A DNA stretch of 64,000 bases from Peronospora farinosa (GCA_947646735.1 CANTFK010000863.1:459940-523939); one strand, 5' to 3'; shown: positions 20,339 to 31,187, counted from the stretch's first letter. The notes: generated by a model not told the origin, from the sequence alone. Numbers and translations are program-made.

Positions 20339-23254
20339 ATGTCACTCATGACAAACGTCTCGTCCATCGTGTCCTTGTCTTGCCCCATATGTAGCGAAGT
20401 CTTTTCTTCCTCTGCCGGTGCTTTATTTGCTCTCCACGTTTCCGATTGTTCTTGTCTTTCACCTCGTCCTTCTTCTTCTTCTTCTTCTTCTTCTTCTTCT
20501 TGTCCACGTTGTTATCATGTTTATTCGACTGATCTTTTACCGCATGAAATTTCTTTCCATGAACGTGAATGCGGACGTGTCAATTCTCTCTTTCACGTCG
20601 AAACCAATGACAAAATCGACGTGAACTGTCCTGTCTCTGATCACAAGACCAAACGACAACGTCACGACAATCCCCGCATTGTAGGGACGACCCCCGATCG
20701 TCGTGTTTCCCTTTTCCCATCAACTTGTTTCCTCTGTGGTAATACTGGTCGTGGTTTATTACATTGTACTGGTACATGTGCGCGTTCAGTGCATCAACAT
20801 TGTATTGGTCAATTACAAGCTGCAGTTGTAGGAGATCCTCTGTCGATTCTGGAAAAGAAACAAGCTGCGGACCACTGGCAATGTGCTCAATGTTTACGTG
20901 GAATTCATGCGTGTCAACGGTGTGGTTTCTTAGGACAGGAAGGCAATGGAATGGAGAAATGTGCAGTCTTGAATTGTGGTTATTATTATCATCAACATTG
21001 TCAATCAAGTGAAAGGAGTGAGCAAGAGGAATGTGAATTTATTTGTGCCAGACACACGTGTAGAACGTGTCATACTCAAGAAACCGACATGAAACGATGC
21101 AAAAGCTGTTTTGTATGTTTACATATGACACATCTTCGTTGTCCAAGAGGCAGTGGGGCTGCAATGCCGACAACTTCTAGTGGATTGGAAGAACCAATCA
21201 ACTTTTTCCAGTGTCCTCGACATGATGAAGAAACTACAGTAACTCGGACGTGGAACTCCGATGCAAACAATTCGCTTCGACGCAGATTTGCAATAGGAGA
21301 CGTGGTGCTTGTGCTGGAGCTTAACAACGCGTTCCTGCCACTAAGTGTCAAGACAGCAGCACCTGATGCTGCAAATCATTGGGGTGTTGTCGTGTCGGTT
21401 GAGGAGATGGATCCACGTGAATGTGGCAATCAGTTATTGAAAGTCCGGATGTTTGCAGACGAGAATGTACTTGCTGTGCCGAATCAGTATGCCATGCGCA
21501 TCACTGCAGCATCCGATTTCTCTCGACCTGTGGATCTTATTCGTCACTGTGTGCAACGTCACGCAATGGTGGAGCTTCAGCTGCGACAGATGGAAGGGAA
21601 AATTGATGACGCTGAAGCGAAGCGTATCTTACTTGTCAGTAATACAGCTTTTACTGCACGTTTAAAAAAGTTGGGAGTGACAGCAGCGCAGGCTATGAGT
21701 GATGCAGAGGAAGGACTTGCTCGTTGGCGGCAATTTCACGATTTGGCGGAGCCACGTCAGTATGATGGCCTTGGAGAGGCGGCGCCCATTTACCTTTATA
21801 TTGACACTCGTGGATCTCGCCCTGGACAGCAAAATTCAGGCAGCACGAACACTGCCAATGTTGTGGCAGACGCGGTCAAAGACGTGGAGGGAGATGTGTC
21901 AATGACGGATACTGACACGAATAATGGTGGAGCTGCCATCCACGGCTCGACTTTTGGATCGCCGCATTTGAAACGACCGGAAAGTGCTGGAAAAAGCCCT
22001 CACGAAGCGGAGATTGAGCAATCTGCGAAGACTGAGGCGATACTTGTTGACACGCGTCTGATTTGCTGTTCTCGATTAAAACAGTCGCAAGCCAGCACTG
22101 AAAATACTATGTTGACCGACACCCAAGATACCCAGCCAGAAAACGATAGCCTGTCGTGGTCACGAGGAAGTTTCGATGTCGCTCGGTCTCAAAGCATCTC
22201 GAGTACCCCAGCGTGCATGAATACCCCTAGCAGTGATGTTGTTGGTTCTGACGCGAATAGGAATCAACTGACGTCGGACGTCACCAAATTTGCCGACACT
22301 GATAGCGCGAAGCGCCAAAAACTTAGCACTGAGTCGCGAGTACACTTCAATACGGCGGTATGTACGCCTACCAAAACCATCCACAAGTTTTTTCCTGGAT
22401 CAACTTTGAGCAGCGCATCGGCTCCCGCCACTCTGCACATATCACCAATGGCATCAAGTGCGCGTACGCTATTTTCTCAAAAACGAAAAGAGTTGACCCG
22501 GAAACAGAAATTGCTGGCGGAAATGCCGCCACTTGTGATGAAAGAGCTAGAGCGTGAGGCGTTGCGATATTTGGAGGAAGCTGATGAATTGAAGCTAAAG
22601 CTAGCACGGATCCCAGCTGACGTTGATGCATTCCCTTGGGCTGCTCGAGCGACAAGGTTCCGTCCAGCTTTCTATAGACCTACCGTGATGCTAGGCCACG
22701 GCGGTTTGCGTCGACCCGGATTAGATGCCGTTAGCCGTTTGCTGGTAAGCCAGGACAAGCGCAGCATCAAGTGTTTTGTCCAGACCCTTGAGACTAATGC
22801 GGAAGTGTCCAGATGCACTCATCTGCGCAAGACAACAACGGCTGCTTCACCAGGTTTCATGCTGTTGGATCTGCTCAGCTTGCGCAGCTTTCGTGATCTG
22901 GAGTCCGTGGTGCGTAGACGAGTGGTAGAGGCTTTGGGGAAGCGCTCGCGCTACATGCGTGAGTATTTCGGCATGGATGCACACCAAGTACGACGTTGGC
23001 TGGAGCAGCAGCGTTGCAAGAAGACATGCGACCAACCACCTATTACACTGTCGTATTGCGCCGCAGACGGCGTTCGACGCCACCTCTACTTGCACGAGGT
23101 TTCGCCCAAGCCATCTCCTAAGGACATGCAGGCATGGCTCTGCTTCTGCGCGAACGTCTGCCATGTTTCTGTGGCGATCATGATCCAAAGCGTTGCACGT
23201 TCGACGTTGACGCCGATCACGACTGCTCTTCAACCGGTTTCAGCTACGCAGTAA
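20339..23254 (+). CDS. Multi-zinc-finger PHD protein (NSD-like PHD cluster, no SET domain)
   Basis: This 971-aa, probably nuclear protein starts with two small C2HC-type fingers (CPICSEVF..H...C at 15-37 and CPRCYHVY..H..C at 55-78). A cluster of PHD-type Zn modules follows: CFLCGNTG..HQHCIG..WQCAQC (130-185), CQRCGFLG..HQHC..FICARHTC (192-241) and CRTCHTQE..CLHMTHLRC..CPRH (241-294). The arrangement resembles the PHD cluster of NSD-type histone methyltransferases. Residues about 305-395 (FAIGDVVLV..WGVVVSVE..LKVRMF) look like a Tudor/SH3-like barrel. The middle is disordered. The last 250 residues are conserved-looking, but no SET domain is present. The likely role is reading chromatin marks, which is an inference. 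The ATG chosen is the first in the frame. Confidence 0.85.
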   Translation: MSLMTNVSSIVSLSCPICSEVFSSSAGALFALHVSDCSCLSPRPSSSSSSSSSSCPRCYHVYSTDLLPHEISFHERECGRVNSLFHVETNDKIDVNCPVSDHKTKRQRHDNPRIVGTTPDRRVSLFPSTCFLCGNTGRGLLHCTGTCARSVHQHCIGQLQAAVVGDPLSILEKKQAADHWQCAQCLRGIHACQRCGFLGQEGNGMEKCAVLNCGYYYHQHCQSSERSEQEECEFICARHTCRTCHTQETDMKRCKSCFVCLHMTHLRCPRGSGAAMPTTSSGLEEPINFFQCPRHDEETTVTRTWNSDANNSLRRRFAIGDVVLVLELNNAFLPLSVKTAAPDAANHWGVVVSVEEMDPRECGNQLLKVRMFADENVLAVPNQYAMRITAASDFSRPVDLIRHCVQRHAMVELQLRQMEGKIDDAEAKRILLVSNTAFTARLKKLGVTAAQAMSDAEEGLARWRQFHDLAEPRQYDGLGEAAPIYLYIDTRGSRPGQQNSGSTNTANVVADAVKDVEGDVSMTDTDTNNGGAAIHGSTFGSPHLKRPESAGKSPHEAEIEQSAKTEAILVDTRLICCSRLKQSQASTENTMLTDTQDTQPENDSLSWSRGSFDVARSQSISSTPACMNTPSSDVVGSDANRNQLTSDVTKFADTDSAKRQKLSTESRVHFNTAVCTPTKTIHKFFPGSTLSSASAPATLHISPMASSARTLFSQKRKELTRKQKLLAEMPPLVMKELEREALRYLEEADELKLKLARIPADVDAFPWAARATRFRPAFYRPTVMLGHGGLRRPGLDAVSRLLVSQDKRSIKCFVQTLETNAEVSRCTHLRKTTTAASPGFMLLDLLSLRSFRDLESVVRRRVVEALGKRSRYMREYFGMDAHQVRRWLEQQRCKKTCDQPPITLSYCAADGVRRHLYLHEVSPKPSPKDMQAWLCFCANVCHVSVAIMIQSVARSTLTPITTALQPVSATQ
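20470..20501 (+). repeat. (TTC)n microsatellite coding for poly-Ser
   Basis: About ten TTC/TCT triplets encode an uninterrupted Ser run between the first two zinc fingers of the PHD protein. Its length can vary without breaking the frame. Confidence 0.9.
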
Positions 23255-23363
23255 GGTGAACTAACACGCAAGAGAGAAATAGTCCAGAACAGCAAGAGCA
23301 GGAGCTCCATTCAACATGTTAAAGTAATGGCGATAACACGATGTTCCTGGTTCGCGACTCAGT

Positions 23364-23851
23364 TCTTGGGCCGTTCAATAAGCCATTTTGTCCCGTTGCC
23401 ACGCTTGACATTGTCGAAATACTTCTTTGGCTTCTTCGATCGGCACCGTCTTGGAAATCAACTCTTCACGCTTAACTTGCCATCGGCGACCATGTCCAGC
23501 GCGTGCTGGTAATCACCCGCCGAATAAGGAAAGCTCCCTCCATCCAGTCCCAACTCGTTAATAATCTGCTCGGCGGTCTCCTGCGGGTGTGGATCCTAGT
23601 TTGTTTCGGAAGACGTGGATGGCGCCGTTATCCTTGGTGAACTTGAGACGAACCTCATTGATACGCACCACTTTACAGGCCAAGAGCCCAACAGGTCCAA
23701 CACCAAAGACCACGACGCTGTTGTCAGGATAGACTTTATGAAGCTGTAAAGCAGCGATAGTAACAGCTTGGTGTGATGGTAATGCAGCTCTTGCTTCAAC
23801 CAGAGGTGAGGTATGTGACCTGAACGTTGGCGACGCAGACCTGACGTTCAA
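23364..23851 (-). pseudogene. Polyol (xylitol/sorbitol) dehydrogenase pseudogene, C-terminal half
   Basis: The minus strand encodes the NAD-binding part of a medium-chain zinc-dependent polyol dehydrogenase: NSVVVFGVGPVGLLACKV near 23690-23740. Downstream come the family's C-terminal segments in two frames (SAGDYQHALDMVADGKL, then ELISKTVPIEEAKEVF and a final VKRGNGTKWLIERPKN before a stop near 23362-23370). Frameshifts and deletions make it non-functional. The N-terminal half of the same gene lies at 24215-24670 but on the opposite strand. Confidence 0.82.
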
Positions 23852-24214
23852 CGTTCGAGATCATATCAAACTGAAAATTTATTCAAGAACCTTCTCGAGA
23901 CTTGACTGAATGAGCATTCGGACTCCCTATTTGCTCATTTGAACATTTCTAATGGATACACATAGCGTTCAGCTACCGATTCCGGAAGACAAAGGAAGTC
24001 AAATGAACCCAGACATGTTTGGAATTCCTCCGAATCCACTAGGCCGAGCGAGAAAGAATTGGGTCTCTGCTTTGACAGATGTGGCGATTGTTTGCAGACA
24101 CAAGTATCGGCGCTATCTCAGATGGCACCGATACTTGGAGGGATGATACTTGCAGTCGGATAATCACACATAGATCCATTCGATCGTCTAGGCAGTGAGG
24201 ATCATTCGCGATGA

Positions 24215-24670
24215 GTCGGTTTGAGATTCTTTAACATTCCTCAAGCGAAGAATCTCTCGTTTTCTGCTCACGCGGTCAAGTACATTGACCGACCCGTGTC
24301 GGAGATTAAAAGCTCACTCGATGTTATCGTCCACGTCCGCTACACGGGCATCTGCGATAGTGACGTCCACTACTACACAAACAGCAGCATTGGCAAGTAC
24401 ATACTGGTTCCGCAATATCAAGTCACTTAAGCCATGGCCATAGAGTTTGGCGTTTCATGTCGTCGCTGTGTGTGTTGTCTTGAGGGCACCTACAATTTGT
24501 GTCCAGGCATGGCTTTTGCTGCCGCGCTGCCGTACGACGGTAACTGGCCAAACTGGCCAAGTGCTACATGATGCCCGAGGACTTTTGCTACAAGCTGCTG
24601 TCAAACGTAAGCATACAAGAGGGTGCGCTGCTTGAGCCCATGACGGTGGCCGTGCACATTTGCTGCCTCA
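24215..24670 (+). pseudogene. Polyol dehydrogenase pseudogene, N-terminal half (inverted relative to C-half)
   Basis: The plus strand reads AKNLSFSAHAVKYIDRPVSEIK.., then VIVHVRYTGICDSDVHYY (catalytic-zinc Cys region; canonical CGSD has become CDSD). After a frameshift comes the structural-zinc loop CRRCVCCLEGTYNLCPGMAF and LPYDGN near 24455-24545, then MPEDFCYKL..NVSIQEGALLEPMTVAVHI near 24565-24665. Coding stops where the C-terminal half (23364-23851, minus strand) would continue. The two halves point away from each other, so part of the gene was inverted after duplication or decay. Confidence 0.82.
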
Positions 24671-25197
24671 TTGCTGTAGCCACGCGCGGTCGGTGTTTAA
24701 AGTCTGAAATTCTCGTTACGAGATGGAAGTTGTGGATAAGTCATCTAACGGCGGACTCGAGTATCGAGGTTGCTTGATATCCTGCCGCCTCTCAGCTGCC
24801 TCTTCCAGCAGCTTTTTCCACACACAAGACTGGAAACGACAACAATCATGCCTACTGAATCCGAGATCTCCACCGCCATCAGCAATCCATATGAAAAATC
24901 TTTCTACCGCCGACACAACGTCCACTTCCGTACAGGGAAGCAGCAGCGAAGGTTACGCTTCGGATTTTGCTTCGACTCAATGATGCACCCTCGCGGTATG
25001 AAAGCAACAGGTACAGGGCTTACCTCAAAGCAATAGTGCAATCTCCCTGAGCCACTCTATCGTTGCTAAAGCCCATGGAGCGTCATCGGTAGGACTCTGT
25101 CTCGACATCGTGGCTGCATTGTTACGTCCTGCCTAGAAGCGAGTAAGAATCAACAAACAACTTAGCTAAGGACATGATATAGTTTTCTCCGTTAAGA
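24671..25197. other. Unassigned sequence between pseudogenes
   Basis: There is no recognisable gene. Short open frames on both strands do not resemble any family I know. It is probably decayed DNA around the two pseudogenes. Confidence 0.4.
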
Positions 25198-25779
25198 TTA
25201 TACAATGTAGGCCGGTAGGGCGTTGACGATGCCGCACTTTGCATTGTCAATCTTAAGGTGACGTCGCATCTGTCGAATGGCTCGAGCCGTTTCTTGCCAC
25301 GCTGCCGTGCGGTCTTCGCGGATCGAGCCGGGAATGTCAAACCGTTCACGAACTATCGCACGTAGCGTCGAGATGCGATGCATTAGCAGTAGCGATGACA
25401 GCGTAGCTAGAACAAGCGCTCCCACAATCCATAGAATGCGGCTGATGACGCTTTAGCTGTCACAGAAGGCTTGGGAGCAGAGCCACAGAGCTACGAAGAC
25501 CCACATGACTACTACTGCTCCAGCTAATAGCGCGAAGAAAGCCACGTACCAGCTCAAAACGCGTAGGAATAGGACGAGAGTCCGAGACGCACTTCGATCT
25601 GGGCCACAGGAAAGCACGGACAACAGGCCTCCACGTTAACGTTGGAAGACAGGAAACTCTCAGGTTCCTCCGGAATTATGGGACTAAACCACTGACCAAA
25701 GGTGATCCCATTGGTGTCTTGGCCCGATGGGGGCTGCAGAGCTCCGTGAATGGTCTTTTCAACCTTTTTCTTGGGTCAT
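25198..25779 (-). pseudogene. PLAC8 (Cys-rich) domain protein pseudogene
   Basis: Joining minus-strand frames gives an oomycete PLAC8-like membrane protein. It starts at an ATG (25779), followed by THGALQPP-like and TFGQWFSPIIPEEP text, then the hallmark VEACCPCFPVAQIEVRLGL. Two hydrophobic segments come next (WYVAFFALLAGAVVVMW and ILWIVGALVLATLSSLLL), and the conserved cytosolic end runs VRERFDIPGSI.ED...ARAIRQMRRHL. Lesions are a frame change in the A-run just after the start, one at the TTTT near 25555, and an in-frame TAA near 25452. PLAC8 proteins act in metal resistance or membrane processes; this copy is dead as written. Confidence 0.75.
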
Positions 25780-26012
25780 GGCGAATGAATCAGAGGTTTT
25801 CAAATCATAATCCTTTGGGACAACGAATTCAATAGAAGACAAGTACAAGAAGAGTCACATGAATCAAGTTTACAGAGTGTATTGAAGAGATCACAATGGT
25901 AAGGGTATTTCACTACTCTTGACGAACATGCGACTAGCTCTTCCCAGTCTCAAAACTTTGACGAACTTTCCCTTCACTGAAGTCAAATGTCTTCAGCGTG
26001 AAGTGGCGCTGC

Positions 26013-27935
26013 TTACGCGCGACGGAAACGCGAACGCCCATTTTGATCGTAGATGTTTTTAGCCGGTGTTTTACCTTCCTCGGTAGGAGCGTCAGGCTTT
26101 TCACCTTCCGCGATAGGAGCGCCAGACGGCTTCGATGGCTCAAATGGTGGCATCGTCGGGTTACCGGGCAGCTCAGCCGGAGGATTTCCCGGGTCTTTGA
26201 CGTTTTCATTGGTGGGCTTTTGGTCAGGCGTCATAGTGGGATTTTGGTCAGGCGTCATAGTGGGCGTCTCGATTTTTGGCTTCATCGGGTCAGCAGGGGA
26301 TGGATTAGCTGAGTCTTTGCCGCCCTTCTCGGTGGGCGTCGTCTCTGAAGGCGACGGGTTGCCGCCTGATGCAATGGGCGAGTAAATGTACGGTAGAGTC
26401 GGGCACGGCGCAACGTTTCCAACCTCGTTAACAGGCGTACCGGGCGTCTCGGTCGTACCGGGCGTCTGGGACGTAACAGGCGTCTCGGTCGTACCGGGCG
26501 TCTGGGACGTAACAGGCGTCTGGGACGTAACAGGCGTCTCGGTCGTACCGGGCGTCTGGGACGTAACAGGCGTCTCGGGCATCGCGGGCATCGCGGGCGT
26601 ACCGGGCGTACCGGGCATTTCGGGCGTCTTAGGCGTACCGGGCATTTCGGGCGTCTTAGGCGTACCGGGCATTTCAGTGCCAGCCGTCGGGGACGGAGGA
26701 GCTTTCTCCGAAAAACCATCCTGCTTAGTAGGTGTCTCAGACGTTCCATTAGGCGTCTCGGGCGAATCGGCCGACTTAGGCGTCTCGGAGGTTCCAGTGC
26801 CAGCCGTCGTCGACGGAGGAGTTTTGCCCGAATCATCACTCAGCTTGGGATGTGTCCCGGGCGTTTCAACAGGCGTCAAGTTAATACTCATCGGAGTTTT
26901 ACCATCCTTATTCATCTCCGTCGGGGCAGGCGTAGGAGATTCATCTCTCTGCTTAGGGGGTGTCTCGGGCGTCTCAGGCGTCTCAGGCGTCTTAGGCGTC
27001 TCGGGGCCGGGTGTCGCGGGCGTTTCGGGGCCGGGTGTCGCGGGCGTTTCGGGGCCGGGTGTCGGGACCGAGGGAGTGTTGACCAAATCACCACCCTCCT
27101 TAGTAAGTGGAGGGTTGGCAGCTGGTGGAGAACCAGCAGCAGGAGGAGAACCGGCAGACCCAGGCGTCATTGAAGGATTCTCGACCGTTGATGGCGCCAT
27201 AGGCGTAGACTCCGAGCCGCCTTTCTCGCTCGTTGGTGTATTGGGCACCATGGGTGAGTAATTGTACGGCAGGGCTGGGCACGGGGTTCCGCTAGCGGAA
27301 GTAACTGGCGCCGTGGGTTGACCGCCGCCTACCCCCGTTGTTGAAGGGGTGCTAGAACCTCCGGGCATCATGGGTGCCAAAGGAGTAATCTCCGAGTGGT
27401 CGCCGCCCACGTTCGTGGGAGAAGTGGGCGTCGAAGGGGGCGTGTCCGGCGTCGAAGGGGGCGTGTCCGGCGTCGAAGGGGGCGTGTCCGGCGTCGAAGG
27501 GGGCGTGTCCGGCGTCGAAGCGGGCGTGTCCGGCGTCGAAGCGGGCGTGTCCGGCGTCGAAGCGGGCTTGCCAGGCGGCGAAGAGGGAGGCTCGGGGCTG
27601 GAAGGCGAAGAGGGAGACTCGGGGCTGGAAGGCGAAGAGGGAGACTCGGGGCTGGAAGGCGAAGAGGGAGACTCGGGGCTGGAAGGCGAAGAGGGAGACT
27701 CGGGGCCGGGCGGTGAAGGGGGCGTGTCCGGCGTCGAAGGGGGCGTGTCCGGCGTCGAAGCGGGCTTGCCGGGCGTCGAAGAGGGAGACTCGGTGCCGGG
27801 GGTAAGGCCCGCGGTCGTTTCACCAGGGTTGCCAGGCTTGTAATCGTTCGGAAGAGGACTAAAACCGCCACCGTTTCCAGCAAGAACGACTTGCATGGCT
27901 ATGGCCGAGAGAACGATACTGGTGTACACTTTCAT
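26013..27935 (-). CDS. Large secreted mucin-like Pro/Thr-rich protein
   Basis: The 640-aa protein starts at the ATG at 27935. The frame stays open upstream to 28217, but the signal peptide MKVYTSIVLSAIAMQVVLAG and the core promoter at 28033-28047 fix the start. The mature chain is almost entirely Pro/Thr/Ser/Glu in several repeat dialects: TPDTPPS, SPSSPESP, PGPETPAT, EMPGTPKTP and TTETPVTSQTP. Two short conserved Cys motifs interrupt it (PCPALPYNYSP near 27250-27290 and PCPTLPYIYSP near 26380-26410). The C-terminus is basic (GRSRFRRA). No membrane anchor is seen. It resembles the 3897-5114 protein in design and codon style (TCG/ACG/CCG-rich repeats), but lacks its Cys-rich head. A cell-wall or adhesive mucin role is an inference. 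Confidence 0.85.
   Translation of the reverse strand: MKVYTSIVLSAIAMQVVLAGNGGGFSPLPNDYKPGNPGETTAGLTPGTESPSSTPGKPASTPDTPPSTPDTPPSPPGPESPSSPSSPESPSSPSSPESPSSPSSPESPSSPSSPEPPSSPPGKPASTPDTPASTPDTPASTPDTPPSTPDTPPSTPDTPPSTPDTPPSTPTSPTNVGGDHSEITPLAPMMPGGSSTPSTTGVGGGQPTAPVTSASGTPCPALPYNYSPMVPNTPTSEKGGSESTPMAPSTVENPSMTPGSAGSPPAAGSPPAANPPLTKEGGDLVNTPSVPTPGPETPATPGPETPATPGPETPKTPETPETPETPPKQRDESPTPAPTEMNKDGKTPMSINLTPVETPGTHPKLSDDSGKTPPSTTAGTGTSETPKSADSPETPNGTSETPTKQDGFSEKAPPSPTAGTEMPGTPKTPEMPGTPKTPEMPGTPGTPAMPAMPETPVTSQTPGTTETPVTSQTPVTSQTPGTTETPVTSQTPGTTETPGTPVNEVGNVAPCPTLPYIYSPIASGGNPSPSETTPTEKGGKDSANPSPADPMKPKIETPTMTPDQNPTMTPDQKPTNENVKDPGNPPAELPGNPTMPPFEPSKPSGAPIAEGEKPDAPTEEGKTPAKNIYDQNGRSRFRRA
27420..27780 (-). 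repeat. Coding minisatellites in the second mucin-like gene
   Basis: A 21-bp unit encoding TPDTPPS/TPDTPAS is repeated about eight times (27425-27560 and again 27718-27765). A 27-bp unit encoding SPSSPESPS is repeated about four to five times (27595-27705). All units are multiples of three. Confidence 0.9.
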
Positions 27936-28032
27936 GGTTGTTGTTGGTGTTTTGTAACAGGGAGACGATTGAAGATACTGTTGATGAGGGGAATTTCCTA
28001 GTAGAAGACGAAGCTGGTTCGTTGTTGAGAGG

Positions 28033-28047
28033 AAATTGGGGAATGAG
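28033..28047 (-). promoter_or_regulatory. Perfect oomycete Inr+FPR core promoter
   Basis: On the minus strand this reads CTCATTCCCCAATTT, a full match to the oomycete initiator plus FPR consensus (TCATTYYNCAWTTT). It lies about 100 nt upstream of the ATG at 27935, so the mucin-like mRNA should start near 28045. This supports the downstream ATG. Confidence 0.8.
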
Positions 28048-28249
28048 AGAAATGGGCTCGACCGATGCCGTGCAGATTTTGTGTAGCACAAGTGTACAGG
28101 AGCTTTTAGGAAAGCACTCACGTATCCTATTGATGAATTGGGTTGGGGTCGTGGGTAGAGTGGTACCTCCATGTACGGAGTAAAAATAAGACTTTCATAG
28201 TGAACTGAAGATATCAAAAGACAACAAATTTTCAGGACGTGTAAAAACG

Positions 28250-31187
28250 AGCTCGTCGCAGCATCGTAAGTCGTTTATCCCAAACAGATGTCGTCTCCTT
28301 GTGATACAGACGGGCCAGGATTCATTTTCCACATGCATACGGTACATCAAAAAGACCAACAAAGGTACGATAGAGGCGAGACATGCAATGCAGAATGTAT
28401 GTTGTCTCTTCTCTTGACAGATACGTTAGTGGCGAGCGCGGTACCCGAAGAATATGGGAAGTTTGCTAAGACGTAGCCATTGTTACCCACCTGAGTGAGA
28501 AGTGTTTTACCATAATTTAGCTAAGGCACGTGCGAGCCTGTTCTTATGGTAAAAAGCCTCTGGATGGTCTCACCATCTGTGCTTTTCGCAAGGATATACA
28601 CTATACATTTTCGACACTTGATTCAATCACGGGTGCATACAAACTACAAGTACGTTTTTTCTTGATCAGACGGGATTGTAAGGTAGTTCGTATGAGCTTG
28701 AAACCTTACATCTATTACTCGACAAGACCACGGCGAATGTCTCGTATTACGTGCAGCAAGGTATCGAGATCGTGTCGCATGGATCGCGTGGTTGCTCTCG
28801 TACAAAAATCGGCATTTTCGTGTCCAGTAATCAATCTCTTCCTTGGGCTCGTAAACTTTGCTCTCTGTAAAAGACGACGTGCAAAGGCCTATCGCAAGGA
28901 TAGGCGTGCTGTCACAGCAGGTGAAATACGCGACTGTCAACCAGGAATGGCGTGGACAGCTGGAGAAGTGGTATTCTTGTCTTTGTTTTTCACGCCAAAT
29001 CGAGCGTCAGTCGTTTGTCGTGCTCTTGCCATCTGCAATCACAATGGTCTGTACGTCTTGAATTAGGCACATGGCCCTGGGTGTACCTTCTGGCTGACGA
29101 CGCAGCGACGTGCACATTCTCGACGCACGATGCATAAGCCGTAGTAGACAGACCAAAAGTGGGTAGGGGGAGGGAGAGGCACGGAAGCAAAACTTCGCGT
29201 GCCGTCTGGTCGTCCTAGGCAGATATCGTGGAGTCGACTGTATCAGCAGCCTGGGGGTAATAAGACTGTGCTACGTTATCTACGAAGAGTGTGCAGAGAC
29301 GACAGCGCCACATATAGCTCGAGCTCCGTTTCTACCACACAGACGATGGATGATGCTCAGGACGTGAAGGGCATCGGCTACTTCATGTCACTAGACAGAG
29401 ACGGCATTGAGTTCATTTTGTTCGGCCCGAACGCTTCTAATGGAAAAGTAGACGTTATTGAAGAATTCCGAAGCGGTTTTCATAGCATCGAGCCCGCTCG
29501 GAGGTGACTCGTTGGCAGCCATGCGGGCAACTATTTCAAGGTCATGTCGACGCTGCTCTACAGCGTACCTCTTCAACCTCCAAAGCTATTCTTGGCGAGC
29601 ATTACCAAGAGCGTGTTGCGCTTGCGTCAAGTTTATTCGGTTTTGACCGCATGCAACCGCCTTGCACAGACCAGTAGACTGCCGATTCTTCTCGTGTAGG
29701 TGATCGATCAGCTACACATGACTGCAGACTGTTGGAGCAATGGCGCGCTCCTCTGAGGTTATGCGGTGGTCACAAGTCGGAGATACAACACTGTCGCATT
29801 CGTACATCAGTGTTGTCACCTCTTGTGTGGCGGCTCTTTAACGGCAGTCAAGACCTTTCATCTACATTTATCGCAAGTGATGCCGTCATGCTGATTACCA
29901 GTAGAACTGCAGACGCTCACCCAACGCGACAAATAACCTCAAGTTGGTGCGCACGGCTACTAGTATAGCAGATAAGGGTCATATGTACGTGACTAGTTCA
30001 CGCTGTAGAAGAATGAAGCAATTTGGTATTCATAATTGAATGTCAACATATCGTACGTTGAAATGATCAGTCTGAGATGAGAGTCTTGACGATCCTTTAC
30101 AGTCGTAACGACTAACGTCAAGAGACACGACTACGTTACTTGCATGTAATACAGCAAGAAGCTGATTAGCAGGTAACAATGCCACTACTTTGAAGATGAC
30201 AACCACGGCCATTTGGTCGTAGGTTGATAAGTGCAGCTCAAAGCTACCGAGCATGACTTTTGAATCTATAGTTGCAAGAAGTGACCATATACATCTCCTG
30301 TAGTACGTGCTAGAATTAGTGAGAGAGGATATTCAATCAATCACACAGGTAGAATGAAGCTAAAGTTTAGGGCCAGCTAGTCTAGTTGCCTGCAAGTTGC
30401 TCGCTATGCGCTAGTTTACAACGTTTCTGAGCTTTGCGTCCTTTTCACGCAATACGTGGCTCAAGCAATATGGACATGTTCCAATGGATCAAAGGTTCTG
30501 CACCTTAGTTCCACTATGAACACATGGTGTTCGTCATACCGTTACTGCCACATTAGATATCGACAGTTACGTCCTCGGTGTTACGTCCTTTGGGAAACTC
30601 GATGACACTGCTAAATTTCTCCTATTGCTTTGATTCTTAGAAGACGTAAGAGCTGCAAGCACAAGCGGACAGAAAGCCACTGACTAGAGTAATTGCCAGC
30701 CAGTCGGTTGTTGTAGAGTATACGGCAATGCTTTGGTCGCTTTTTCTTGTGGAATCATCTAGTATAGGGTGCTCTGCTTGTTCTGAAGACATCCTTCCCA
30801 CGATACTATTTTTCCAGATGGAATAAGGCTTTATGGTCTACCGCAGCTTTCTTTCTCCATGCCGGTCATTGATGTCTTTGATCCGCACGTCTTAAACCCG
30901 TGGTTGTTTTACGCCATCATTCCAGGAGCGTTGGTCGTCTACATGACGAACGTCAAGAAACAATATTCATCTATTCCATTGGTGTAGGGCATTGCAAAGT
31001 CAGACAAGCAAATGCCGCTACTGCACGAGCTAAAAAGAATGTCCAGTGACCTGCCGCAGTTTCGTGGCCAGGAACTGCAAATGTAATGGACATCAGACGA
31101 TTGTGTAACAGGTCTTTGTATGTTTGGCAACATAAAGTTTGCAGACTACTACTTTGAAGCTGCGCAAGTAACAGATGCGTCGCCCTA
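28250..31187. other. Gene-poor 2.9-kb stretch
   Basis: No family could be recognised. The longest frame (28530-29066, +) does not begin at an ATG and shows no domain. A + frame at 30859-30987 starts with ATG and has one hydrophobic segment (NPWLFYAIIPGALVVYMTNV), perhaps the remnant of a membrane-protein end. Otherwise nothing is seen. Confidence 0.45.

Noticed and set aside
26386..27261. 291-aa plus-strand Gly/Val-rich frame opposite the second mucin-like gene
   Set aside because: It arises because the Pro/Thr repeats read as Gly/Val on the other strand; it has no start context or domain.
28530..29066. 178-aa plus-strand frame
   Set aside because: No ATG at the start of the frame, no recognisable domain, and a composition like random sequence.
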